From Solirubrobacter deserti (GTDB lineage: Bacteria; Actinomycetota; Thermoleophilia; Solirubrobacterales; Solirubrobacteraceae): a stretch of DNA of 64,000 nt. Numbering within the stretch: the first letter of the stretch is position 1; each line of letters opens with the position of its first letter. Position numbers and translations under genes: made by a program. The stretch lies in contig NZ_JAPCID010000023.1 of NCBI RefSeq assembly GCF_027587175.1, forward strand, positions 42,913 to 106,912, read 5' to 3'. This document shows, piece by piece, positions 24,042 to 32,942 of the stretch. The notes under the pieces were generated by a model. That model ran no database searches and was not told where the DNA came from. It was given only the letters and a program-made list of their open reading frames with translations.

Positions 24042-25423
24042 TGCTCGGCCGCCCGCCCAACGTCCCGCGCCGCAAGCCACGACGCGCGGACATCGACCTC
24101 GGCGACATCCAGGGCAACGTCCTGCGCGGCTACACGCATCCCGCGGCCGCGTACCTGTTCCTGCGGATCGTCGACGTCGACGCGGCGCGCGCGCTGATGC
24201 GGCGGATGCTGCCGCAGGTGATGACCGCCGAACCGTGGCGCGACGGCGTGCCCGAGACGGCGATGAACGTCGCGTTCACGTTCTCGGGGTTGTCCGCGCT
24301 CGGACTTTCGCCGAACCTGCTCGAGTCGTTCCCGGAGGCGTTCCGGGAGGGGATGGCGGCGCGCGCCGAGCGGCTCGGCGACCGCGGCCCGAGCGCGCCC
24401 AGCGAGTGGGAGGACGGGCTGGGCACGGGTGGCGCGCACGTGCTCGTGACGGTCTACGCAGTCGACTGGGAGCACCTGACCGCGGCCGTGCGGTCGGTGA
24501 TCGGCGAGGACGAGCGCCAGCAGGCCGTGACGCTCGTGCACCTGCAGCGCGCGGAGGCGCTGCCCGGCGGCAAGGACCACTTCGGCTTCTTCGACGGCAT
24601 CGCGCAGCCCGCGGTGCGCGGCGCGGGCGTCGAGCCGCGGCCCGGCGACGGCCAGCCCGACGGCGCCGGCGGCTGGCGCGAGCTCGCCACGGGCGAGATC
24701 CTCCTCGGCTACGAGGACGAGGACGGCACGCTGCCCGCCGCGCCGCTCGCCCCCTTCGAGCGCAACGGCACGTTCGTCGTCTACCGCAAGCTGGCCATGG
24801 ACACCGCCGCCTTCCGGCGCTTCGTCGACGCCCAGAGCTACCCGGGCGGCCCGCGCCAGCTCGCCGCCAAGATCGTCGGCCGCTGGCCCGACGGCACGCC
24901 GCTGGCGCTCTCCCCCGGCTCGCCCGACGCCGCGATCGCCTCCGACCCCGCCCGGCTGAACAACTTCGGCTACGCCGACGACCCGGACGGCTTCAAGTGC
25001 CCGCTCGGCGCGCACATCCGCCGCGCCAACCCGCGCGACTCGGCCGGCTTCTTCGACGGCCGCCTGTCCAACCGCCACCGGCTCGTGCGCCGCGGTCGCG
25101 CCTACGGCAAGCCACTCCCACCCGGCGCGACGGAGGACGACGGCACCGACCGCGGCCTCGTGTTCGTCTGCTTCCAGGCCGACATCTGGCGCCAGTTCGA
25201 GACGGTCCAGGCGCTCTGGATCGACGACGGCGACCCGTTCGGCCTCGGCCGCGACAAGGACTTCCTCGTCGGCGAGCCGCACGGGACCGAAGGCAAGATG
25301 ACGATCCAGGGCCACCCGCCGCACTTCCTCAAGCCGCAGCCCCGCTTCGTGACCCTGCGCGGCGGCGAGTACCTGTTCCAGCCTTCGATGAGCGCGCTAC
25401 GCCACCTCAGCGGGGCTGGCTGA
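24041..25423 (+). CDS. DyP-type haem peroxidase
   Basis: 460 aa. Diagnostic motif FGFFDGIAQP (GxxDG, Asp185 as distal acid) and the proximal haem-ligand His325 in GAHIRRANPRD are both present. An N-terminal DIDLGDIQGNVLRGY opens the domain as in many DyP proteins. No Tat or Sec signal is evident, so the enzyme is cytosolic unless carried by a partner or an encapsulin; no encapsulin targeting tail was recognised. It uses H2O2 to oxidise aromatic or other bulky substrates. Last gene of the run starting at 20423, with TGATG overlap upstream. The physiological substrate is unknown. Confidence 0.92.
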   Translation: MLGRPPNVPRRKPRRADIDLGDIQGNVLRGYTHPAAAYLFLRIVDVDAARALMRRMLPQVMTAEPWRDGVPETAMNVAFTFSGLSALGLSPNLLESFPEAFREGMAARAERLGDRGPSAPSEWEDGLGTGGAHVLVTVYAVDWEHLTAAVRSVIGEDERQQAVTLVHLQRAEALPGGKDHFGFFDGIAQPAVRGAGVEPRPGDGQPDGAGGWRELATGEILLGYEDEDGTLPAAPLAPFERNGTFVVYRKLAMDTAAFRRFVDAQSYPGGPRQLAAKIVGRWPDGTPLALSPGSPDAAIASDPARLNNFGYADDPDGFKCPLGAHIRRANPRDSAGFFDGRLSNRHRLVRRGRAYGKPLPPGATEDDGTDRGLVFVCFQADIWRQFETVQALWIDDGDPFGLGRDKDFLVGEPHGTEGKMTIQGHPPHFLKPQPRFVTLRGGEYLFQPSMSALRHLSGAG

Positions 25424-25431
25424 CGCTCATG

Positions 25432-25896
25432 TCAACCGACGCCGGGCGCGGGGGCGTAGTCGCCCAGGAAGTCCGGGCCGATGATCTCCTGGCGGACCGC
25501 TTCGCGCCCGATGTAGCAGCGCCATTCGCGCCCGTCCGAGCGCAGGCTGCGGCACCCGCCGTTGACGTGCTTGGTCGCGTCGACCGTCGGCTCGACGGTG
25601 CCCTTGAGGTCCGCGATCTCGCTCTGGAACTCGCCCTCGATCGTGCAGTGGTACTCGACGCCTTCCCGGACGACCTCGCACTGCGGGCTGGTGCCGACGA
25701 GGAACTTGGTGCCGCGGGGCAGCGACTGCTCGACGTCCTCGGTGGAGAGCAGGCCGCCGGCGAGCGCCGCGCCCGGCGCCAGCAGCGCCGCGCACGCCGC
25801 GCCGGTGAGAACGCGCCGGCGGCGTCGGCGGCCGCGCAGGTCCTGCTGGGTCGCGCGCTCGAGGTCGTCGCCGATGGACATGAGCCGGCCGGTCAT
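25432..25896 (-). CDS. Membrane protein encoded with the ECF sigma factor, putative anti-sigma
   Basis: 154 aa from the ATG at 25896, preceded by GGAGG five bases away. Residues 1-28 are cytosolic and end in a run of Arg (RGRRRRRR). A single hydrophobic segment follows (29-48), then an extracytoplasmic part with Cys at CEV, HCT, CRS and RCY, enough for two disulfides. The position (ATGA overlap with the sigma gene) is that of anti-sigma factors, and the short cytosolic part could hold a sigma, but no ZAS or RskA domain is recognisable. A secreted sigma-linked sensor is the alternative. Confidence 0.7.
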   Translation of the reverse strand: MTGRLMSIGDDLERATQQDLRGRRRRRRVLTGAACAALLAPGAALAGGLLSTEDVEQSLPRGTKFLVGTSPQCEVVREGVEYHCTIEGEFQSEIADLKGTVEPTVDATKHVNGGCRSLRSDGREWRCYIGREAVRQEIIGPDFLGDYAPAPGVG

Positions 25897-26429
25897 CGGG
25901 CCTCCTGCTTGGAAGACAGTCGGGTGCGCAACGCCGCCAGCCCGCGGTGCACGCGGACGCGCGCCGCGGCGGGCGTGGTGCCGAGGGACGCGGCGACTTC
26001 GTCGTAGGCCAGGTCGTCGACGACGCGCAGGCGGATCGCTTCGCGCTGGCTGGGCGGGAGCGCGTCGAGCGCCTCGTCGAGCCCGTCCAGCCAGGTCTCG
26101 TCCGGCGCCGGCGCGGGCGTCGCCACCTGCATCCCCAGCCGCTCGCGGGCGGCGTGCTCGAGCTGGCGGCGGCGCACGGACTGCAGGAGCACGTTGCGGG
26201 CGATCCCGAACAGCCAGGGCCCGGCGCTTCCGTCGCACTCGTCGCGGAAGCGCGCCCGCACGAGCCACGCCTGCGCGAACGTCTCGGCGGTCAGCTCGTG
26301 CGCGGCCTCCTCGTCGCGCGAGCGTCGCAGGTGGTAGGCGAGCACCCGATCCGAGTAGCGGTCATAGAGCTCGCGGAACGCGCCCGCGTCGCCGCGGGCG
26401 CGCGCCATCAGGACAGCGTCGCTGGTCAT
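25893..26429 (-). CDS. ECF-type RNA polymerase sigma factor
   Basis: 178 aa. Region 2 (FRELYDRYSDRVLAYHLRR and ELTAETFAQAWLVRARF) and region 4 (LPPSQREAIRLRVVDDLAYD then VAASLGTTPAAARVRVHRGL) are complete, with a linker of only about 25 residues, as in ECF factors. It redirects RNA polymerase to a regulon that probably includes its own operon. The partner gene, overlapping by 4 bases, encodes a single-pass membrane protein, the normal arrangement for signal-controlled release. Start is the ATG at 26429. The 33 bases to the next gene end show no clear ECF promoter. Confidence 0.9.
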   Translation of the reverse strand: MTSDAVLMARARGDAGAFRELYDRYSDRVLAYHLRRSRDEEAAHELTAETFAQAWLVRARFRDECDGSAGPWLFGIARNVLLQSVRRRQLEHAARERLGMQVATPAPAPDETWLDGLDEALDALPPSQREAIRLRVVDDLAYDEVAASLGTTPAAARVRVHRGLAALRTRLSSKQEAR

Positions 26430-26462
26430 CTGCCACTGAGATGACCAGACGGCACGGTTTCG

Positions 26463-29363
26463 TTACGGCTCCCGCTGCGTCGCGTTCGCGGCGAGCTCCG
26501 GTTCCTCCGCGGCGAGCGCGGCCGACTCGCGCAGCGACCACAGCTTGACCTTCGCCTTGCGCCCGCGGACCTCGGCCTCGCCGACCTCGACCAGGTCGTC
26601 GACCGGGCGCGTGAGCGCCTGCTTGGTCGAGTCGGCGACGTAGAGCTGGTGCGGCGTTCCCTTGGTCATGCCCTCCAGGCGCGCGGCCGTGTTGGTGGTG
26701 TCGCCGAGCGCGGTGTACTCGAGCCGGCGCTCGGAGCCGACGTTGCCGGACATGACGGGCCCGGAGTTCAACCCGATCCCCATCTTGAAGCCGTCGTGCA
26801 GTCCCTGCTCGCGCAGCCAGCCGTTGAAGCCGTCCATCCGCGAGAGCATGTCCCGGGCCGCGTCCAGCGCACGGTCGGCGTGGTCTGCGGCCTTCAGGGG
26901 CGCGCCGAACACGGCCATGATGCCGTCGCCCATGTAGGCCACCAGCGTCCCGCCGTGGTCGAGGATCGCCTCGCTCATCTCGGTCAGGTACTTGTTGAGC
27001 GCCTCGATCACCCGCTCCGGCTCGAGCGTCTCGCTGAAGCTCGTGAAGCCGCGCAGGTCGCTGAACATGACCGTCGCCTCGCCGCGCACGCCGCCGAGAC
27101 GGACGCCGTCGGCGTCGGCCAGCACCTGGTCCACGACGGCCTCGGGCACGAAGCGCGCGAACGCGTCGCGCGCCTGCTCGCGCTCGAGCGCGGTGGTCAA
27201 CCCGTGCACGATGCCGGTGACGAGCATCGCGGCCAGGCCGGCGATGAAGGGGTAAGCGACGTGGTTGATCACGCCCTCGGACTGGAACAGCACCTGCGAC
27301 CCGACCAGCAGGACCCCGATGCCCGCGGCGCCGATCGCCAGTGCGGGACCGACCCTCAGGCGCAGCCCCGCGATCGGCGCGAGCAGGCCGAGCAGCACGA
27401 CCGCGAGCACGTTCAGCCACCCCGGCCCGGAGCGCAGCGGGTACCCCTCGAGCGCGGTCCGGACCGCCGCCATATGGATCTCCGGCCCGGCCATCAGCGT
27501 GTTGCCGCTGGTGGACGTGCTGTGGCGATCCTGATTGACGTTGGCCGTGGCGCCGACCATGACGATCTTGCCGCGCACGACCGATGGGTCGAAGAGGCCG
27601 TCGCGCACCTTGGCGAAGCTGATCGTGCGCCGGGTCTCCGGCGGCCCGGGGAAGTCGATCCAGTTGTCCTCCGCGGTCGGCGGCGTGACCGGGCGACCGC
27701 TCGCGAGCCGCGCCACCTCGACGCTCAACGACGGCAGGCCGTCCTTGTCGCGTGAGACGCGCCGGATCTTCGCGTCGTCGTCGGTGGGGAACCCGGAGAA
27801 GCTCATCAGCGGCCCGGGCTGTCCGCGCCGGTGCGGGTTCCCGAAGACCTCGTAGGAGCCGTCCGCGCGGACCTCGGTGGTGGCCAGCACGATCTTGCCC
27901 CGCGCCGCCTCGATCGCAGCCTCCAGCGCTGCGTCGGCCCGCTTGTCGTCGCTGCGCTCGCTGAACTGCACGTCGTAGGCGATGACCTTGGCGCCCGCGT
28001 CCAGCAGGTTGCGGATGGCGTCGGCATGGTCGTGCCGGTCGAACGGCCACGTGGGCTTGGGCGGGGCCGTGTACGTGTACTCGTCGATCGCGACGAGCAC
28101 CTGCTCCTCGTCCGGGCCTTCGCTGCCGCGCACGTCGAAGCGGTAGTTGACGGTCGAGAGCTCCAGCCGCTCGAGCGCGTGCGTGGCCTGCAGGACCAGC
28201 ACCAGCCCGACGATCAACGCCGCGGCCCCGAGCAGCGAGCCGGCCACCAGCCGCCGCGTGCGCGGGTTGGCGCCGCGCGGGCCGAGCCGTTCCAGCGGGC
28301 CGCCGAGCGGGACCCGCGACGGCACGTGCGCGAACGGCGTCAGGACGAGCGCCGCGGCCGCGGCGGCCAGCGGCGGGACGACCGACACGATCGTGCCGCG
28401 GTTGAACAGGACCTGTGCGACGAGGAGGAACACCGCGACCGCCAGCACGCCGGCGATGACCGCCGGCATCGTCCCGAACCAGCGGCAGACGAGCGGGACC
28501 ACGAGCGCCAGCGCGAGGATCGCCAGCGCGTCCAGCCACCACCCGGACGCCTGCAACGGGAAGCCGGCCAGCGCCGTCGCCGCCGCGTTGGCGGTGGCCT
28601 CCGGGCCGGGCATGTGGTCGTCGACCGGCGTGCGGTGGAAGTCCTTCCCCGCCTGCGCCGTGGCGCCCACGACCACGAGCTTGCCGCGCACGTCGGCCGC
28701 CGGGAACGCGTTGCGTTCCACGTCGGAGAAACGCAGCTGCCGGAACGTGCCCGCGGGCCCGGCCCAGTCGACCGGACGCCGTCCGTCCGACGCGATCAGG
28801 CCGCGGAAGCTCGGCAGCGCCCGGACCGCGGCGACCGACAACGTCGGCAGGCCCTTGATGTTCATGGACATCTGGCGCAGCACGCCGTCGCCGTCGGCCG
28901 GCAGCAGCGAGGCCGACTCGGTGGCGCCGCTGTACGCGATCCCATGGCCCCCGCCGAAGATCTGCGTGGTCCCGTCGTCGGCGACCTCGGTGGTGGCGAG
29001 CACGACCCGGGGCGAGTCCGCGACCGCTTCGATCAGCGCGTTGTCGGAGTCGGGGTTGTCGCTCTCCTCCGTGAACTGGACGTCGTAGGCGAGGACGCCG
29101 GCGCCCGCCTTGGTCAGGTTGCGGATCACCCGCGCGTGGCTGCGGCGGTCGAGCGGGTAGCGGCCCGCGGCCTTCAGCGTGGCGTCGTCCATCGCGACGA
29201 TCACGACGTCCTTGGACGCCTCTCGCTCGCCGCGGATCGAGAAGCGCGTGTCGACGCTCGCCCGCTCGGCCCCGCCGAGCCAGCCCGTGCCGTGGAAGAC
29301 GAACCCGACCGTCGCGGCGATCAGCGCGATCGCGACCAGCGCCATGCCGCCGGGACGCCTCAT
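26463..29363 (-). CDS. Class III adenylate cyclase with two CHASE2 sensor domains
   Basis: 966 aa from the ATG at 29363. TM1 (6-26) is followed by a first CHASE2 domain, several helices, then a second TM plus second CHASE2 (from about VNYRFDVRG, with VLVAIDEYT), more helices, and a cytosolic cyclase domain. Catalytic features: VMFSDLRGFTSFSE and YMGDGIMAVFGAP supply the two metal-binding Asp, and YTALGDTTNTAARLEG the base-recognition and transition-state residues. It should make cAMP in response to an external cue. A single CHASE2 domain is usual; here it is duplicated (ASKDVVIVAMDDATL versus DEEQVLVAIDEYTYT). It overlaps the DUF3307 gene by 4 bases (ATGA) and belongs to a three-gene operon with a FecR-like secreted protein. 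Confidence 0.9.
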   Translation of the reverse strand: MRRPGGMALVAIALIAATVGFVFHGTGWLGGAERASVDTRFSIRGEREASKDVVIVAMDDATLKAAGRYPLDRRSHARVIRNLTKAGAGVLAYDVQFTEESDNPDSDNALIEAVADSPRVVLATTEVADDGTTQIFGGGHGIAYSGATESASLLPADGDGVLRQMSMNIKGLPTLSVAAVRALPSFRGLIASDGRRPVDWAGPAGTFRQLRFSDVERNAFPAADVRGKLVVVGATAQAGKDFHRTPVDDHMPGPEATANAAATALAGFPLQASGWWLDALAILALALVVPLVCRWFGTMPAVIAGVLAVAVFLLVAQVLFNRGTIVSVVPPLAAAAAALVLTPFAHVPSRVPLGGPLERLGPRGANPRTRRLVAGSLLGAAALIVGLVLVLQATHALERLELSTVNYRFDVRGSEGPDEEQVLVAIDEYTYTAPPKPTWPFDRHDHADAIRNLLDAGAKVIAYDVQFSERSDDKRADAALEAAIEAARGKIVLATTEVRADGSYEVFGNPHRRGQPGPLMSFSGFPTDDDAKIRRVSRDKDGLPSLSVEVARLASGRPVTPPTAEDNWIDFPGPPETRRTISFAKVRDGLFDPSVVRGKIVMVGATANVNQDRHSTSTSGNTLMAGPEIHMAAVRTALEGYPLRSGPGWLNVLAVVLLGLLAPIAGLRLRVGPALAIGAAGIGVLLVGSQVLFQSEGVINHVAYPFIAGLAAMLVTGIVHGLTTALEREQARDAFARFVPEAVVDQVLADADGVRLGGVRGEATVMFSDLRGFTSFSETLEPERVIEALNKYLTEMSEAILDHGGTLVAYMGDGIMAVFGAPLKAADHADRALDAARDMLSRMDGFNGWLREQGLHDGFKMGIGLNSGPVMSGNVGSERRLEYTALGDTTNTAARLEGMTKGTPHQLYVADSTKQALTRPVDDLVEVGEAEVRGRKAKVKLWSLRESAALAAEEPELAANATQREP

Positions 29364-29755
29364 GCCGCCGCCACGAGCAGCGCGACCAGGAACAGCGAGA
29401 GCACGTGGAACGACTGGTCGACCGCCGCCGCGAGCGCCAGGTTCAGACCGTCCGCGCGCTTGACGCGCACGAGGTACAGGCTCACGAGCCGGCCGTCGTC
29501 GATCATCAGGTGCGGGATGAACACGAGCGCGCCGGCGATCACCGCCCACGCCGGCTCGAGCTCGCCGCCGATCCAGATCAGCGCGGGCAGGAACGCGAGC
29601 GTGTACGTCGTGACGTGGGTGAGCAGCGCGCGCCGCGCGACCGGGTCGCTGCCGAGCCCGCCGCGTTTGTGGCGCGCCTGCCAGTCCGTCTGGAGGAGAT
29701 AGTCACCCGCCATGTGGGCGACGAGGAACGCCGCGAGGACGGAGACCCAGCTCAC
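29360..29755 (-). CDS. DUF3307 membrane protein
   Basis: 131 aa from GTG at 29755, which shares one base with the stop of the upstream gene. Four hydrophobic segments and the conserved HMAGDYLLQTDWQA pattern near the N-terminus (residues 14-27) identify the DUF3307 family. HLMIDDGR and DQSFHVLSL are the other His/Asp-containing motifs facing the membrane edge. Family function is unknown. In other genomes DUF3307 genes sit near transcription or cyclase regulators; here it is between a FecR-like protein and a cyclase and is translationally coupled to both. Confidence 0.8.
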   Translation of the reverse strand: MSWVSVLAAFLVAHMAGDYLLQTDWQARHKRGGLGSDPVARRALLTHVTTYTLAFLPALIWIGGELEPAWAVIAGALVFIPHLMIDDGRLVSLYLVRVKRADGLNLALAAAVDQSFHVLSLFLVALLVAAA

Positions 29756-31182
29756 TAGCGACGCGCCAGGTACTGCTTCCCGGCCCGGACGACCACGTTG
29801 CGCTTGCGCTTGAAGTCGCGGACGAGGACGGAGCCCTGGGTGACCCGGGTCAGCGTCCCGTCGCAGCGGTCGGTGACGAGCCACTTGGTGCCGCGCACGG
29901 TCGCCGAGCTGTACTTGCCCGACGTGCGGAACGCGCCCTTGCCCTCGCCCCACAGCTTGCGCGTCTTCTTTTTCTTCTGCGCCGCGCTCGCCCGGCCGCC
30001 GGAGCGCTTGGGGCACTTGGCGAGCGCCTCGGCGAGCGCGAGGTCGGTGATCGGCTTGGCGCCGCGCGTCTGGCCGACCTTGAACACGCCGTCGTAGAAC
30101 CAGGCGAGCTGCGTCTGGTCGCCCGTGCCGGTCGTCGAGACGAGGTTCACGCGGCCCCTGGTGGCATCGATGGTCGCGCCCACCGGGATCTGCATCGCGC
30201 CCTTGAGCTCCACGAACGTCTTCGAGGGCGGGATCTTGATGAAGATGCGGCCCCGGCGGACGCTGACGTTGACCGTCTTGCCCGTGACGGGCGGCGGCAG
30301 CTGCTCGATCTCCGGCGCGGCCGCGCCGGGGTTGCCGTTGCCGCTCGGGGCGGGCGGCGTGACCGTGCCGGGGGGAGCGGGGCTCGCGAGCAGCCAGCGG
30401 ACGTCGATCGTGCGCCGCTCACCCGGGGCGAGGTTGTCGAGCGCGAACTCGACCCCGACGCCGTTGTCGGGCGCCGCGGAGTCGACCGTGTTGTTGAGCC
30501 CGTCGGCCGCGAAGTTGGCGAAGACGGCCTCGAAGTCGCCCTCCTGGTAGGCGCGCCAGGGCGTGACCTCCTGGAGCCCGTACACGAGCCCGGACGTCTC
30601 CTCGCGCCCGCCGACGAACCGCGGGGGCGTAGCGGCGATCGCGCCGTTGCCGCTGTCGTTGTTGCCGACATAGAGGTCCGCGAGCGCGCCGGCGCGCAGT
30701 GAGGTCGGCGCCGTCGAGACGTTCTCGATGTCGTAGGCGATGTTCACCTGCGGCACGTTGTCGGTGTAGGAGATCGTCTCCGTCACCCGCAGGTTCGGCC
30801 CGACCGTATAGACGCTCGCCAGGAGCTTGGTCGCGCCGCCGTCGGCGAGCGTCGGGCCCGAGAGCCGCGTGCGGCCGGGCGCGGCGTCGAAGCCCGACTC
30901 GAGCGGGTAGTGGTTCGGACCTTCCTTGATCTCGAGCCCGGCGTGGCCCGGGTTCTCGTCCGGGTCATAGAAGAGCCCGGCCGCGATCCCGTCCTGGCGG
31001 ATCTGGATCCCGCCGAGCCCGTCGGCGATCACGTTCAACGGCGCGCCGTCGATCTGGGCGCCCGCGCCCGCGGGCACGGCGAACACGGTCGCGCCCGCGA
31101 GAGCGGCCGCAACCAACATTCGAATGCCGCCTCGTCTGCGCAAACCACCCCGATCGTCTTTCAATGGCCCTCGGTCTGTCAA
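29755..31182 (-). CDS. Secreted protein with C-terminal FecR-like domain
   Basis: 475 aa as the longest frame (TTG 31182). Better starts are TTG at 31143 (MRRRGGIRMLVAAALAG) or ATG at 31119, which place a Sec signal peptide ending near GAGAQ at the N-terminus. Following it is a beta-rich region (about 45-270), a Pro-rich linker, and a C-terminal part with VELKGAMQIPVGATIDATRG, then KYSSATVRGTKWLV and RVTQGSVLVRD, the repeated strand pattern of FecR domains. FecR domains sit outside the membrane in cyclase and sigma-factor sensor systems. Operon order secreted FecR-like, DUF3307, CHASE2 cyclase suggests it feeds a signal to the cyclase. Confidence 0.8.
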   Translation of the reverse strand: MTDRGPLKDDRGGLRRRGGIRMLVAAALAGATVFAVPAGAGAQIDGAPLNVIADGLGGIQIRQDGIAAGLFYDPDENPGHAGLEIKEGPNHYPLESGFDAAPGRTRLSGPTLADGGATKLLASVYTVGPNLRVTETISYTDNVPQVNIAYDIENVSTAPTSLRAGALADLYVGNNDSGNGAIAATPPRFVGGREETSGLVYGLQEVTPWRAYQEGDFEAVFANFAADGLNNTVDSAAPDNGVGVEFALDNLAPGERRTIDVRWLLASPAPPGTVTPPAPSGNGNPGAAAPEIEQLPPPVTGKTVNVSVRRGRIFIKIPPSKTFVELKGAMQIPVGATIDATRGRVNLVSTTGTGDQTQLAWFYDGVFKVGQTRGAKPITDLALAEALAKCPKRSGGRASAAQKKKKTRKLWGEGKGAFRTSGKYSSATVRGTKWLVTDRCDGTLTRVTQGSVLVRDFKRKRNVVVRAGKQYLARR

Positions 31183-31227
31183 GCCCCTCTGGACGGGTGG
31201 ACGGGCGTCCGTTCGGGCAGAGGCGCC

Positions 31228-31896
31228 GTGTCCCTACCCTGGGTCGCCGTGCGCTGCTACGTCGAGCCGAGCCCCGCGGGCGGGTACTTCGTGCGCATTC
31301 GCGGGGAGGCGGCGCCGGTGTCCCGGCACGACACCGAGGAGGAGGCGGAAGCCGCCGCGGCCGCGTACGAGCGCGGGCTCGCGCGCGAGGACACGGTCGA
31401 GCACGCGATCCTCAAGGACGAGTCGGAAGTGCTCATCCGCGCGGTCCGGCCCGACGACAAGCCGCTGTTCGTCGCCGGCTTCAGCGACCTCTCGCCGGCG
31501 TCCGTCCGGGGACGCTTCCTGGCGTCGCGGCCGGCGCTGAACGTGCAGGAGCTGGCGTTCTTCACCGAGATCGACCACGTCGACCACGAGGCCATCGGCG
31601 CCCTCGACGCCGCCTCGCGCAAGGCGGTGGGCGTGGCGCGGTACGTGCGCGACGGTGAGCGGCCCCACGTCGCGGAGGCGGCGCTGGTCGTGGCCGATGC
31701 CTGGCAGGGTCGCGGGCTCGGCGACAAGCTGCTGCGCCAGCTGCGCGACCGCGCGCTCGAGAATGGCATCCGCTGTTTCACCGCGCTGCTGTTCGCCGAC
31801 AATGAGGCCATGCTCAAGCTCTTCCGCCGGCTCGGCGAGGTCACGGTCACCGGCCGTGACGGCAGCGTGATCGAGATCGCGGTGCCGCTCGGATGA
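31228..31896 (+). CDS. GNAT-family N-acetyltransferase
   Basis: 222 aa from GTG 31228; GTG at 31249 would also work. Residues 1-55 form a small DUF2188-like prefix (RCYVEPSPAGGYFVRIRGE with a helix after it), which is unusual on a GNAT. The acetyltransferase domain starts at about residue 70 (VLIRAVRPDDKPLF) with the acetyl-CoA loop VADAWQGRGLGDKLL and a C-terminal NEAMLKLFRRLGE. It transfers acetyl from acetyl-CoA to an unknown amine or protein. Its stop overlaps the fumarylacetoacetase start by 4 bases (ATGA), so the two share a transcript. Confidence 0.85.
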   Translation: MSLPWVAVRCYVEPSPAGGYFVRIRGEAAPVSRHDTEEEAEAAAAAYERGLAREDTVEHAILKDESEVLIRAVRPDDKPLFVAGFSDLSPASVRGRFLASRPALNVQELAFFTEIDHVDHEAIGALDAASRKAVGVARYVRDGERPHVAEAALVVADAWQGRGLGDKLLRQLRDRALENGIRCFTALLFADNEAMLKLFRRLGEVTVTGRDGSVIEIAVPLG

Positions 31897-32942
31897 GCAG
31901 CGGCTTCGGGCTCGACCATCTGCCCTACGGCGTCGTCGACGGGCACTGCGTCGTCCGCTACGAGGACCACGTACTCGACCTCAGCACGGTGCCCGGGCTC
32001 CCGCCCGTGTTCGACTACCCGACGCTCAACCCCTTCCTGGCGCTCGGCCGGCCCGTGTGGGAGGACGTGCGCGAGAAGGTCACGCGCGTGCTGGAGGCTG
32101 GCACCGTCGAGCTGCAGGCGATCTACGAGCTCGAGCTGCCGCTCGCGGTGGGCGACTACGTCGACTTCTACTCCTCGCTCGAGCACGCGACCAACGTGGG
32201 CAGGCGGTTCCGGCCGGACGACCCGCTGCCACCCGCGTGGAAGGCGCTGCCGATCGGCTACCACGGGCGCGCCGGGTCGATCGTCGTCTCCGGTAGCGAC
32301 ATCGTGCGCCCGCACGGGCTGCGGCCGAGCTACGGGCCGACCGAGGAGCTGGACTTCGAGCTCGAGCTGGGCTTCGTCACCGGCCCCGGCAAGCACCTCG
32401 GCTGCCCGATCCCGGCGAGCGACGTGCGCGATCACGTCTTCGGCTTCGTGCTCGTCAACGACTGGAGCGCGCGCGACCTGCAGCGCTTCGAGTACCGCCC
32501 GCTCGGGCCGCTGACGGGCAAGTCGTTCGCCACCAGCATCTCGGCCTGGGTCACGCCGCTGGCTGCGCTCGAGCCGTACCTGGTTCCGGCGCGCGAGCAG
32601 GACCCGGAGCCTGACGAGTACTTGCGCACCACCGGTGACTGGGCGCTCGACATCGACCTCGAGGTCGAGGTGAGCGGGACCGTCGTCACCCGCGGGAACG
32701 CGCGCAGCCTGTACTGGACGTTCCCCCAACAGCTCGCGCACGCGACGGTCAACGGCGCCGCCGTCCGCCCCGGCGACCTGTTCGCGTCGGGCACCATCTC
32801 CGGCCCCGAACCCGGCACCTACGGGTGCCTGCTGGAAGCGGGCGGGCCCTACCTCGACGACGGCGACACGGTGACGCTGCGCGGCCGCGCGGGCACGATC
32901 GAGCTCGGCGCCGTGCGCGGGACGATCGTCAGCGCGCGGTGA
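31893..32942 (+). CDS. fahA: Fumarylacetoacetase-type hydrolase
   Basis: 349 aa. Signature motifs of true fumarylacetoacetases are present: DFYSSLEHATNVG (Ca-binding loop), GYHGRAGSIV with the catalytic His, ELDFELELGF with metal-binding Glu residues, NDWSARDLQ and LGPLTGKSF. It cleaves fumarylacetoacetate to fumarate and acetoacetate in tyrosine degradation, in the cytosol. It is shorter than eukaryotic FAH (about 420 aa) because the N-terminal domain is reduced. No other tyrosine-catabolic gene is nearby, so its pathway partners are elsewhere. Its 3' end overlaps the convergent receiver gene by 14 bases. Confidence 0.88.
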   Translation: MSSGFGLDHLPYGVVDGHCVVRYEDHVLDLSTVPGLPPVFDYPTLNPFLALGRPVWEDVREKVTRVLEAGTVELQAIYELELPLAVGDYVDFYSSLEHATNVGRRFRPDDPLPPAWKALPIGYHGRAGSIVVSGSDIVRPHGLRPSYGPTEELDFELELGFVTGPGKHLGCPIPASDVRDHVFGFVLVNDWSARDLQRFEYRPLGPLTGKSFATSISAWVTPLAALEPYLVPAREQDPEPDEYLRTTGDWALDIDLEVEVSGTVVTRGNARSLYWTFPQQLAHATVNGAAVRPGDLFASGTISGPEPGTYGCLLEAGGPYLDDGDTVTLRGRAGTIELGAVRGTIVSAR

